Shown here one piece after another: positions 31,372 through 38,709 of a DNA stretch of 64,000 nt. Origin of the DNA: Nocardioides sp. (GTDB lineage Bacteria > Actinomycetota > Actinomycetes > Propionibacteriales > Nocardioidaceae); assembly GCF_004803405.1 (NCBI RefSeq), contig NZ_SSXI01000100.1, positions 1 to 64,000 on the forward strand, given 5' to 3'. Positions within the stretch are counted from its first letter, which is position 1; every line of letters starts with the position of its first letter. The notes beneath the pieces were generated by a model, which was not told where the DNA came from, made no database searches, and saw nothing but the letters and a program-made list of their open reading frames with translations. The translations under genes were made by a program, and so were the position numbers.

Positions 31372-31998
31372 ATGACCCGGTCAGCTGCCCGGGTCGCGTC
31401 GGCCATAGGGGGAGCACGTCCGTTGCGCACCGACGACGAGGTCGTCGCCGCTGCGAAGCGCGGCGACCCCAGCGCATGGGCTGAGCTCTACCGCGCGCAT
31501 GCGGGTCGCCTGCTGGTGTGGCTGGAAGCGCGCTCCGTCCCGGGCGGCGAGGCCCCTGACGACCTGGCCGCGGCCACGTGGCTGGTCGCCGCTGAGCGGA
31601 TCGCCGACTTCTCAGGCACCTCCTCGGACTTCGCGGGCTGGCTGTTCGGCATCGCGCGCAACCACGCCTCCAACGCGTGGCGCCGCTCCAGCACCCGCGC
31701 GCGCGGCCTCGAGGCACTCGGGACGGGGTCCGAGCAGCATCTGCCCGGCCCGGAGCACCGCCTGATCGCGGACGAGTGGGTCCAGCAGGCCCTGGCCGGT
31801 CTCCCGCCCAAGGAGCGCGATGTCATCGCCTGCCTGGAGGTCCTGGACCTCGACATCGCGACCACGGCAGAGGCGCTCGGGATGAGCGCGGTCGCGGTCC
31901 GGGTGGCGCGGCACCGGGCGCTGAGGCGGCTGCGCGGGACGCTGGTCCACCACAGCTCGTGGTCCGCGCACGTCGAGCCCACCGCGACAACGGACTAG
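31372..31998 (+). CDS. ECF RNA polymerase sigma factor, cassette 2
   Basis: A 208-residue ECF sigma factor. Regions 2 and 4 align with cassette 1 along the whole length (AAAKRGDPSAWAELYRAHAG; FAGWLFGIARNHASNAWRR; EALGMSAVAVRVARHRALRR). Compared with cassette 1 it has about 17 extra N-terminal residues. ATG 31372 lies 8 nt after GACAAT; a TTG near 31423 would give the same start as in cassette 1. The stop TAG is the first triplet of the palindrome that controls the next gene. Confidence 0.88.
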   Translation: MTRSAARVASAIGGARPLRTDDEVVAAAKRGDPSAWAELYRAHAGRLLVWLEARSVPGGEAPDDLAAATWLVAAERIADFSGTSSDFAGWLFGIARNHASNAWRRSSTRARGLEALGTGSEQHLPGPEHRLIADEWVQQALAGLPPKERDVIACLEVLDLDIATTAEALGMSAVAVRVARHRALRRLRGTLVHHSSWSAHVEPTATTD

Positions 31999-32009
31999 AA
32001 CGCGTTCTA
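31996..32009. promoter_or_regulatory. KstR-type operator over the enoyl-CoA hydratase promoter
   Basis: TAGAACGCGTTCTA is a perfect 14-bp palindrome and fits TnnAACnnGTTnnA, the pattern known for KstR and related TetR regulators of steroid/fatty-acyl genes. The -10 box TATTCT (32008-32013) overlaps its right arm and lies 7 nt from the ATG, so binding would block transcription. Confidence 0.6.
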
Positions 32010-32020
32010 TTCTCCTCGGC

Positions 32021-32806
32021 ATGACGCTGCTCGTGTCCGACGAGAACCGGGTCCGCACCCTCGTCCTGGACCGCCCCGAAGCCCTGAACGCCTTCAACGA
32101 GGAGCTGTACGACGCCCTGACGGACGCGCTCCTCGCAGCCGCCGACGACTCGTCGGTCGCAGTGGTGCTGCTGAGCGGGAACGGTCGGGCCTTCAGTGCG
32201 GGCACCGACCTGCTCGAGATGCAGCAGATCGCCACGGACCCCGGCTTCGAGCGCGGCAAGCACGGGTTCGTCGGCCTGGTCGACGCGCTCGTGGACTTCC
32301 CCAAGCCGCTGCTCGTCGCGGTCAACGGCCTTGCCTTGGGCATCGGGGCGACCATCCTCGGCTTCGCCGACCTGGCCTTCATGTCCACCTCTGCGCGGCT
32401 CAAGTGCCCGTTCACGTCATTGGGCGTCGCGCCGGAGGCGGCGTCGTCGTACCTCTTCCCGGCGCTGGTCGGGCGGCAGGACGCCGCGTGGGCGCTGCTC
32501 TCGGCCGAGTGGATCAGCGCGCAGGAGGCGCGGGAGATGGGACTGGTCTGGCGCCTGTGCGAGCCCGAGGACCTCCTGCCCGAGGCGCGGCGTCACGCTG
32601 GTCTGCTGGCGGCACGGCCGATCTCGTCGCTGGTGGCGGTGAAGCACACCATGACCGAGCCGCACCGGGCGGCGATCCGCGCGGCGCGCGAGCGGGAGAA
32701 CGCCGCATTCGCCGAGCTGATGGGTGGCCCGGCCAACCTCGAGGCACTCACGGCGTTCGCGGAGGACCGTCAGCCCGACTTCACGGGGCTGCCGGCGGGA
32801 TGGTGA
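32021..32806 (+). CDS. Enoyl-CoA hydratase/isomerase family protein
   Basis: A 261-residue crotonase-fold enzyme that would hydrate or isomerise an enoyl-CoA. The oxyanion-hole strand is SGNGRAFSAGTDLLEM and the second CoA motif VNGLALGIGATILGFADLAF. The two catalytic Glu residues of classic hydratases are not obvious, so an isomerase or other crotonase reaction is possible. The ATG lies 7 nt after TATTCT, a leaderless mRNA, with a KstR-type palindrome over the promoter. It is convergent with the thioesterase gene, overlapping it by 26 nt. Confidence 0.9.
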   Translation: MTLLVSDENRVRTLVLDRPEALNAFNEELYDALTDALLAAADDSSVAVVLLSGNGRAFSAGTDLLEMQQIATDPGFERGKHGFVGLVDALVDFPKPLLVAVNGLALGIGATILGFADLAFMSTSARLKCPFTSLGVAPEAASSYLFPALVGRQDAAWALLSAEWISAQEAREMGLVWRLCEPEDLLPEARRHAGLLAARPISSLVAVKHTMTEPHRAAIRAARERENAAFAELMGGPANLEALTAFAEDRQPDFTGLPAGW

Positions 32807-33692
32807 GAGGTGCCCCGAGCACCTCCGCGATCGCCTCGCGGTAGCCCTGCGGCGGCGCGACCGACCGTTGTGCCCCCTGGTCGAAGAAGACCAGGACCAC
32901 ACGCGAGCGCGCCAGCACCCCGTGGCGGCCGGTGTCGCCGGACGCGTCGACGAGCTCCGACTCGATGGTCATCGACCGGGTTCCGATCCTGGAGACCACC
33001 GACCAGCAGTCGTAGGGCTCGGGGCGCAGCAGCATCGGCGCGACGTACTCGAGGTCGGTCTGGGCGACGACGACGTTGATCCGCGGGAAGTCTCGCAGCG
33101 CGTCCTTGAGCTTCAGGAAGACGCCGATCCGCGCCTCCTGGAAGTACTCGAAGTACTTCACGTTGTTGACGTGGCGGTAGATGTCGATGTCGGAGAACCG
33201 GACGTGCACCGGGTACCGCTCCGCCCGGTCACGCGGGACGTCGACGAGGACCGGCCTGGACCGGGGCCCGGCCTCCTCCGCGTAGGGCGCCAGAGCGTTC
33301 CGCTCCTGGTCGGTGAGCCGTCGAGGCTCGCCGGCGTGATGAACGAAGGGCGCGAGCACCGAGCGCGCCCGCAGGTAGACGGCGCGGGTGCCGTCGGGAC
33401 GCTCGTGGAAGATCTCGTGGTCGAGGGTGAAGCTCACCGCTCGGACCTCCGTCACCCACGACTCGACCACGGCCGGCTCCAGCCCGAACATCATCGGCGC
33501 AAGGAACGTGACCTCGTGCCGGACGACGACGTAACCCTCGTTCTCCTGCCGCTCGACGCCGGCGGCGGCGAGCAGATCGTCGAAGAGCGCGCCGCGCGCC
33601 TCCTGGAGGTAGTCGACGTAGCGCACGTTGTTCACGTGGCCGAGCTGGTCCAGGTCGGCCCAGCGCAGAGGGCAGTGATAGCGATGCCGCAC
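32781..33692 (-). CDS. Acyl-CoA thioesterase with two hotdog domains
   Basis: A 303-residue protein with a tandem hotdog fold. WADLDQLGHVNNVRYVDYLQ (residues 10-29) and FSDIDIYRHVNNVKYFEYFQ (residues about 170-189) are the paired 4HBT-type motifs, with the catalytic Asp in each. It would release free acids from acyl-CoA. GTG 33692 is chosen, as the residues before it lack homology-like character; no Shine-Dalgarno is visible. It is divergent from the thiolase across 151 bp that hold a KstR-type site, so both could be regulated together. Confidence 0.88.
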   Translation of the reverse strand: MRHRYHCPLRWADLDQLGHVNNVRYVDYLQEARGALFDDLLAAAGVERQENEGYVVVRHEVTFLAPMMFGLEPAVVESWVTEVRAVSFTLDHEIFHERPDGTRAVYLRARSVLAPFVHHAGEPRRLTDQERNALAPYAEEAGPRSRPVLVDVPRDRAERYPVHVRFSDIDIYRHVNNVKYFEYFQEARIGVFLKLKDALRDFPRINVVVAQTDLEYVAPMLLRPEPYDCWSVVSRIGTRSMTIESELVDASGDTGRHGVLARSRVVLVFFDQGAQRSVAPPQGYREAIAEVLGAPLTIPPAAP

Positions 33693-33771
33693 GGGTGCAT
33701 CGTTCCACGGCGCCTTCGGCCGGTGGGTGCGGACCCGGCCCCTACGGACCGGATGTGGGATTCGCCACGAC

Positions 33772-33785
33772 TGCAACGTGTTGCA
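33772..33785. promoter_or_regulatory. KstR-type operator upstream of the thiolase gene
   Basis: TGCAACGTGTTGCA fits TnnAACnnGTTnnA with matching flanks TGC/GCA. It lies over the expected -35 region of a TAGTCT -10 box (33798-33803), between the divergent thioesterase and thiolase genes. The central GT is the only break in symmetry. Confidence 0.5.
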
Positions 33786-33843
33786 GGGCGGCCGCACTAG
33801 TCTGGGCGGATTCCCGACTTCGCCCACTCACCGAGGAGTGTCC

Positions 33844-35058
33844 ATGCCTGAGGCCGTCATCGTTTCTGCCGCCCGAACCCCGATCGGACGCGCCAACAAG
33901 GGCTCCCTGAAGGAGTTCCGGCCCGACGACCTCACCGCGTTCATCGCCAAGGCGGCGCTGGACAAGGTCTTGGCCCTGGACCCCAACGAGGTCGACGACT
34001 TCCTGCTCGGCTGCGGCCTCCCCGGCGGCGAGTCGGGCAACAACATGGCTCGCGTCGTGACCTCCCTCATGGGCTACGAGATTCCCGGCGCCACCATCAC
34101 CCGTTACTGCTCCTCCTCGGTGCAGACCTCCCGGATGGCGTTCCACGCGATCAAGGCCGGCGAAGGCGATGTGTTCATCTCAGCCGGTGTCGAGACGGTG
34201 TCGCGGTTCCAGTTCGGAACGTCCGACCACATCCCGAACACCAAGAACCCCCTCTTCGAGGACGCCCAGCAGCGCACCCAGGAGTACGCCCAGGGCGGCC
34301 AGGACTGGCACGACCCGCGGGAGGACGGGCTGCTGCCCGACATCTACATCGCGATGGGTCAGACGGCGGAGAACGTCGCTCGGATGCGCGGCCTCAAGCG
34401 CGAGGACCTCGACCACTTCGGCGTGCGTTCGCAGAACCTCGCGGAGAAGGCGATCAACGACGGCTTCTGGGAGCGCGAGATCACGCCGGTGACGCTGGCC
34501 GACGGCACCGTCGTCTCGAGCGACGACGGCCCGCGTGCCGGCGTGACCTACGACGCGGTCAAGGACCTGAAGCCCGTCTTCCGGCCCGATGGTGTCGTCA
34601 CCGCCGCGAACTGCTGCCCGCTCAACGACGGCGCCGCCGCGGTCGTGATCATGTCCGACACCAAGGCCGCGGAGCTCGGCCTGACCCCGCTCGCCCGGAT
34701 CGTCTCCACGGGCGTCTCGGGCCTCTCCCCCGAGATCATGGGCCTCGGCCCGGTCGAGGCCAGCAGGAACGCGCTCAGGTACGCCGGCATGACCATCGAC
34801 GACATCGACCTGGTCGAGATCAACGAAGCCTTCGCCGCGCAGGTCCTGCCGTCCGCCGAGGACCTCGGAGTCGACATGGACAAGCTGAACGTCAACGGCG
34901 GCGCGATCGCGATCGGCCACCCGTTCGGCATGACCGGCGCGCGGCTGCAGAACACGATGCTCAACTCACTGCAGTGGCACGACAAGTCGACCGGCCTGAT
35001 CACGATGTGCGTCGGTGGAGGCCAGGGCATGGCGATGATCCTCGAGCGGATCGCCTGA
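33844..35058 (+). CDS. Acetyl-CoA C-acetyltransferase (thiolase)
   Basis: A 404-residue thiolase that cleaves 3-ketoacyl-CoA or joins acetyl-CoA units. The nucleophile is Cys in YCSSSVQT (about residue 91), the His is in AIGHPFGMTGARL, and the second Cys in TMCVGGGQG. The length is normal. ATG 33844 has GAGGAG 6 nt upstream, and a TAGTCT box lies 40 nt before it. A KstR-type palindrome over the promoter suggests regulation by a TetR repressor of acyl-CoA catabolism. The GNAT gene follows after 30 bp. Confidence 0.93.
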   Translation: MPEAVIVSAARTPIGRANKGSLKEFRPDDLTAFIAKAALDKVLALDPNEVDDFLLGCGLPGGESGNNMARVVTSLMGYEIPGATITRYCSSSVQTSRMAFHAIKAGEGDVFISAGVETVSRFQFGTSDHIPNTKNPLFEDAQQRTQEYAQGGQDWHDPREDGLLPDIYIAMGQTAENVARMRGLKREDLDHFGVRSQNLAEKAINDGFWEREITPVTLADGTVVSSDDGPRAGVTYDAVKDLKPVFRPDGVVTAANCCPLNDGAAAVVIMSDTKAAELGLTPLARIVSTGVSGLSPEIMGLGPVEASRNALRYAGMTIDDIDLVEINEAFAAQVLPSAEDLGVDMDKLNVNGGAIAIGHPFGMTGARLQNTMLNSLQWHDKSTGLITMCVGGGQGMAMILERIA

Positions 35059-35088
35059 GCCTTGTCGGTGGGCCGTAGCCTCCGTCGC

Positions 35089-35658
35089 ATGAGCGCGGAG
35101 GTTCGGCCCGCAGTCGTTCTGGCGGACGTGCGCACCCTGGTCGGCCCGAAGCGGCCCGACGCCAGCGTCTGCTGGTGCCTCAGCTACCGCATCCCGTCGA
35201 AGGTCAACAAGGAGCTCGTCGGCCCGGCACGCGGCGAGTACGTCGCCCGGCTGCTGCAGCAGGGCCCGCTCGGCGTCCTCGCGTACGACGACGGCGAGCC
35301 GGTCGGATGGGCGGCCGTCGCGCCCCGTGCCGACACCTCCTTCGCTCGCAGCCGCAAGATCCCCCGGGTCGACGACCTTCCGGTCTGGTCGCTGTGGTGC
35401 ATCCGGGTTCGCCCCGGCCACCGAGGCAAGGGCCTGTCGCACACCCTGATCCGCGGCGCCGTGGAGTTCGCGCGCGAGCGGGGCGCTCCGGCGGTCGAGG
35501 CCTACCCGCTCGACAACCAGGGAGCCAGGGTCGACCTGACGATGGCCTACGCCGGTCTTCGTCCGAACTTCGAGGCCGCCGGGTTCCGCTACGTCACCGA
35601 CACGTCGTCGGTGCTCAGTGGCCACCCGCGCGTCCTGATGCGGTACGACCTGGCCTGA
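35089..35658 (+). CDS. GNAT family N-acetyltransferase
   Basis: A 189-residue single-domain GNAT protein. The acetyl-CoA-binding loop is GHRGKGLS, preceded by LWCIRVRP, and followed by LIRGAVEFARERGAPAVEAY and AGFRYV. The substrate is unknown. ATG 35089 lies 7 nt after TAGCCT, which supports this start over an in-frame ATG-type codon at 35062. The gene is next to the thiolase, but has its own leaderless promoter. Confidence 0.85.
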   Translation: MSAEVRPAVVLADVRTLVGPKRPDASVCWCLSYRIPSKVNKELVGPARGEYVARLLQQGPLGVLAYDDGEPVGWAAVAPRADTSFARSRKIPRVDDLPVWSLWCIRVRPGHRGKGLSHTLIRGAVEFARERGAPAVEAYPLDNQGARVDLTMAYAGLRPNFEAAGFRYVTDTSSVLSGHPRVLMRYDLA

Positions 35659-35714
35659 ACGGCGAGGTCGGCGATAGCGCCACCCTGTGGATAAGGGTCA
35701 CCTACACTGGCGCG

Positions 35715-36227
35715 GTGGATCATCGAGACTCCGAGCCCGCGTCGTCAGACGGCGAACCTCGTTGGCTCGACGACGGACAGCAGCGGACGTGGCGAGCGTT
35801 CATGCTCGGCACCACGCTGCTGCTCGACCGGATCGACGTGGACCTGCGACGCTCGCACGGCATCTCCGCCGTGGAGTACGAGATCCTGGTCCGCCTCTCC
35901 GAGGCCGGAGGGCAGCTCCGGATGGCGCGTCTGGCGGCTGCGCTCGCCCATAGCCGCAGCCGGGTCACCCACACGGTGAAGCGGATGGAGGGTGCCGGCC
36001 TCGTGCTGCGCACCGAGTCACCCGAGGACGGCCGGGGTGTGATCGCCCAGCTCACCACGACGGGATCGAAGCTGCTCGCCACGGCGGCGCCGAGCCACGT
36101 CGAGACGGTGCGGCAGTACTTCGTCGACCTCGCCGACCAGGAGGACTTCGCCGCCCTGGGGCGAGTGATGGACGCAGTCGCCGACCGGCTGATCGCCGAC
36201 CACCCGGAGCGCGAGCTCCGCCGGTAG
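35715..36227 (+). CDS. MarR family transcriptional regulator
   Basis: A 170-residue winged-helix regulator. ISAVEYEILVRLSEAGGQLR, MARLAAALAHSRSRVTHTVK and RMEGAGLVLRTESPEDGRGV are the MarR core: recognition helix and wing. There is no clear ligand motif. GTG 35715 lies 6 nt after TACACT, a textbook leaderless start. It probably acts as a dimer, perhaps on nearby genes; the ettA gene is convergent downstream. Confidence 0.9.
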   Translation: MDHRDSEPASSDGEPRWLDDGQQRTWRAFMLGTTLLLDRIDVDLRRSHGISAVEYEILVRLSEAGGQLRMARLAAALAHSRSRVTHTVKRMEGAGLVLRTESPEDGRGVIAQLTTTGSKLLATAAPSHVETVRQYFVDLADQEDFAALGRVMDAVADRLIADHPERELRR

Positions 36228-36251
36228 CGCGGCGCGTTCCGGCCCGCGAGC

Positions 36252-37934
36252 TCAGTCGCGGGTGAGGCGGCGGTGGGTCACCCGGTGCGGGCGAGCCGCC
36301 TCGACACCGAGGCGCTCCACCTTGTTCTCCTCGTACGACGCGAAGTTGCCCTCGAACCAGAACCACTCGCCCTCGTTCTCCTCGGTGCCCTCCCAGGCGA
36401 GGATGTGGGTGGCGACCCGGTCGAGGAACCACCGGTCGTGCGAGGTGACCACGGCGCATCCGGGGAAGTCGAGCAGCGCGTCCTCGAGCGCCGAGAGGGT
36501 CTCGACGTCGAGGTCGTTGGTCGGCTCGTCGAGGAGCAGCATGTTGCCGCCCTGCTTCAGCGTGAGGGCGAGGTTGAGCCGGTTGCGCTCACCACCGGAG
36601 AGCACGCCGGCCTTCTTCTGCTGGTCGGGGCCCTTGAAGCCGAACGAGGCGACGTAGGCGCGGCTGTTCATCTCGAAGTTGGCGACCTTGATGAAGTCCA
36701 GTCCGTCCGAGACGACCTCCCAGACGTTCTTCTTGGGGTCGATGCCTCCGCGGCTCTGGTCGACGTAGGAGATCTTCACGGTCTGGCCGACCACGAGGTC
36801 GCCCGAGTCGGGCTTCTCGCTCCCGGTGATCATCCGGAAGAGGGTCGTCTTGCCGACGCCGTTGGGGCCGACGATGCCGACGATTCCAGCGCGCGGCAGC
36901 GTGAACGAGATGTCGTCCCACAGGGTCCGGTCGCCGAACCCCTTGTTGAGGTTCTGTGCCTCGAGGACCACGTCACCGAGCCGCGGGCCGGGTGGGATGT
37001 TGATGTCGGCGCTGTCGATCTTGCGGGCGCGGTCGGCCTCGGCCGCCAGCTCCTCGTAGCGGGCCAGGCGGGACTTCGACTTGGTCTGCCGCGCCTTCGC
37101 GTTGGAGCGAACCCATTCGAGCTCCTTCTCCAGCATCTTGGCTCGCTTGGCGTCCTTGGCGCCCTCGATCTTGAGGCGATCCTTCTTGGTCTCCAGGTAG
37201 GTGGAGTAGTTGCCCTCGTAGCCGTGGATCTGGCCGCGGTCGACCTCGGCGATCCACTGGGCGACGTTGTCCAGGAAGTACCGGTCGTGGGTGACCGCCA
37301 GGACCGCGCCGGGGTAGGACTTCAGATGGCCCTCGAGCCACTGGACCGACTCAGCGTCGAGGTGGTTGGTGGGCTCGTCCAGGAGCAGCAGGTCGGGCTG
37401 CTGCAGCAACAGCTTGCACAGCGCGACCCGGCGACGCTCGCCGCCGGACAGCGTGTCCACGAGAGCGTCCGACGGCGGGCAGCGCAGCGCGTCCATCGCC
37501 TGCTCGAGGCGGCTGTCGAGGTCCCAGGCGTTGGCGTTGTCGAGCTCGGTCTGCAGCTCGCCGGTCTCGGCCATCAGGGCGTCCTGGTCCGCGTCGGGAT
37601 CACCCATCTCCATGTAGGCGTCCTCGAGGCGCTTCATCTTCGACTTGATGTCGGCGACCGCCTCCTCGACGTTCTCGAGGACCGTCTTGCCCTCGGTCAG
37701 CGGCGGCTCCTGCTGGAGCATGCCGACCGTCGCGTCGGGGTCGCGGACGATGTCGCCGTTGTTGGGATGGTCGAGCCCGGCCATCAGCTTGAGCAGCGAC
37801 GACTTGCCCATGCCGTTGGGCCCGACGACACCGATCTTGGCGCCGTGCAGGAACGACAGCGTCACGTTGTCGAGGACAACCTTGTCGCCGTGGGCCTTCC
37901 GTACGTTGCGCAGGGACAGCACGTATTCCGCCAT
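36252..37934 (-). CDS. ettA: Energy-dependent translational throttle protein (ABC-F ATPase)
   Basis: A 560-residue ABC-F protein with two ATPase halves and no membrane domain. P-loops GPNGMGKSS and GPNGVGKTT, signatures LSGGERRR and LSGGERNR, and DEPTNHLD/DEPTNDLD Walker B motifs are all intact. The first half has an arm (GELQTELDNANAWDLDSRLE), and the P-site linker is the Lys/Arg-rich region near residue 280. It binds the ribosomal E site and slows initiation when the ATP/ADP ratio falls. ATG 37934 lies 7 nt after TAGCCT, so its mRNA is probably leaderless. Confidence 0.95.
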   Translation of the reverse strand: MAEYVLSLRNVRKAHGDKVVLDNVTLSFLHGAKIGVVGPNGMGKSSLLKLMAGLDHPNNGDIVRDPDATVGMLQQEPPLTEGKTVLENVEEAVADIKSKMKRLEDAYMEMGDPDADQDALMAETGELQTELDNANAWDLDSRLEQAMDALRCPPSDALVDTLSGGERRRVALCKLLLQQPDLLLLDEPTNHLDAESVQWLEGHLKSYPGAVLAVTHDRYFLDNVAQWIAEVDRGQIHGYEGNYSTYLETKKDRLKIEGAKDAKRAKMLEKELEWVRSNAKARQTKSKSRLARYEELAAEADRARKIDSADINIPPGPRLGDVVLEAQNLNKGFGDRTLWDDISFTLPRAGIVGIVGPNGVGKTTLFRMITGSEKPDSGDLVVGQTVKISYVDQSRGGIDPKKNVWEVVSDGLDFIKVANFEMNSRAYVASFGFKGPDQQKKAGVLSGGERNRLNLALTLKQGGNMLLLDEPTNDLDVETLSALEDALLDFPGCAVVTSHDRWFLDRVATHILAWEGTEENEGEWFWFEGNFASYEENKVERLGVEAARPHRVTHRRLTRD

Positions 37935-38033
37935 GGGGGCAAGGCTACGCAGCGGTCGGCCACCGACCGTGCCCGGGGTCGGGGCCCGGACACGGCCGGC
38001 CCGTGCGGCCAGGCGTGTGCTGGACGAGGGTCC

Positions 38034-38531
38034 TCAGGCGGCCTCCTCGGTGTCGTCCGGGGTGGGTGGGTTCTCCGTGGCCTGCCCGACATAGGGATCC
38101 TCCGGCGGGTAGACCGTGGGGCCGAAGTCCGGCGGCTCGGGCGTGGTGCGAGCGGGCGTCTCCGCCGATCGCACCACCCGACGGAACCGACTGGTGCCGC
38201 GCGTCAGGTCATGCCCGATGGTGGTCGCCTCGATCTCGAGCGCGACGACCTCGACGCCCTGCTTGTTGATGTAGGTGCGGTGGTTGAGCCTGCCGTGGAT
38301 GAGGACCGGGTCGCCCTTGGCGAGTGAGTGCTCGGCGTTCTCGGCGAGCGCCCGCCACGCGCTCACGCCGTACCACTGCGTCTGACCGTCGACCCACTCA
38401 CCGGTCGACTGCTTGAAGCGTCGGGGCGTCGCCCCCACACGGAAGTTGGCCACCGCTGCCCCACCGACCATGCGCAGCGAGGGCTCGTTGCCGATCCAGC
38501 CCTGGATGGTGACCATCGTCTCGTTGGTCAT
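38034..38531 (-). CDS. Single-stranded DNA-binding protein paralogue
   Basis: A 165-residue OB-fold protein of the SSB family (MVTIQGWIGNEPSLRMVGGA, then TQWYGVSAWRALAENAEHSL, then GDPVLIHGRLNHRTYINKQG). The last 50 residues are Pro-rich and end DDTEEAA, lacking the DDDIPF-type tip used by housekeeping SSB to bind partners. So this is likely a secondary SSB, as in competence or stress. ATG 38531 has GAGAGGAA upstream. A perfect palindrome stands 34 nt before the start. Confidence 0.85.
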   Translation of the reverse strand: MTNETMVTIQGWIGNEPSLRMVGGAAVANFRVGATPRRFKQSTGEWVDGQTQWYGVSAWRALAENAEHSLAKGDPVLIHGRLNHRTYINKQGVEVVALEIEATTIGHDLTRGTSRFRRVVRSAETPARTTPEPPDFGPTVYPPEDPYVGQATENPPTPDDTEEAA

Positions 38532-38565
38532 CACTGATTCCTCTCGTCGTCTGCCGGGCCACCTG

Positions 38566-38579
38566 CGTGACCGGTCACG
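38566..38579. promoter_or_regulatory. Palindrome upstream of the SSB paralogue
   Basis: CGTGACCGGTCACG is a perfect 14-bp palindrome 34 nt upstream of the SSB start codon, inside the 178-bp gap after the GTPase gene. It could be an operator of a dimeric repressor. It is not a LexA box (no GAACN4GTTC). Confidence 0.35.
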
Positions 38580-38709
38580 AACGAGTCCACGCCCCGATCC
38601 CGACAGGGCGACAGGAACCGGCGGGAGGCCTGTGCACATCCACGTACGACGACAGGGCTGTGGACGCCATCCGGCCCTCTCGGGGGCGGATGAGGCGCTG
38701 GATGTCGCC

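Noticed and set aside
31996..32009. LexA (SOS) box.
   Set aside because: The actinobacterial SOS box needs GAAC-N4-GTTC. Here the gap is 2 nt, which fits KstR-type sites instead.
38580..38709. DnaA boxes or an origin near the SSB gene.
   Set aside because: TGTGCACA-like and TGTGGAC strings exist, but no cluster of TTGTCCACA, and no dnaA/dnaN nearby.
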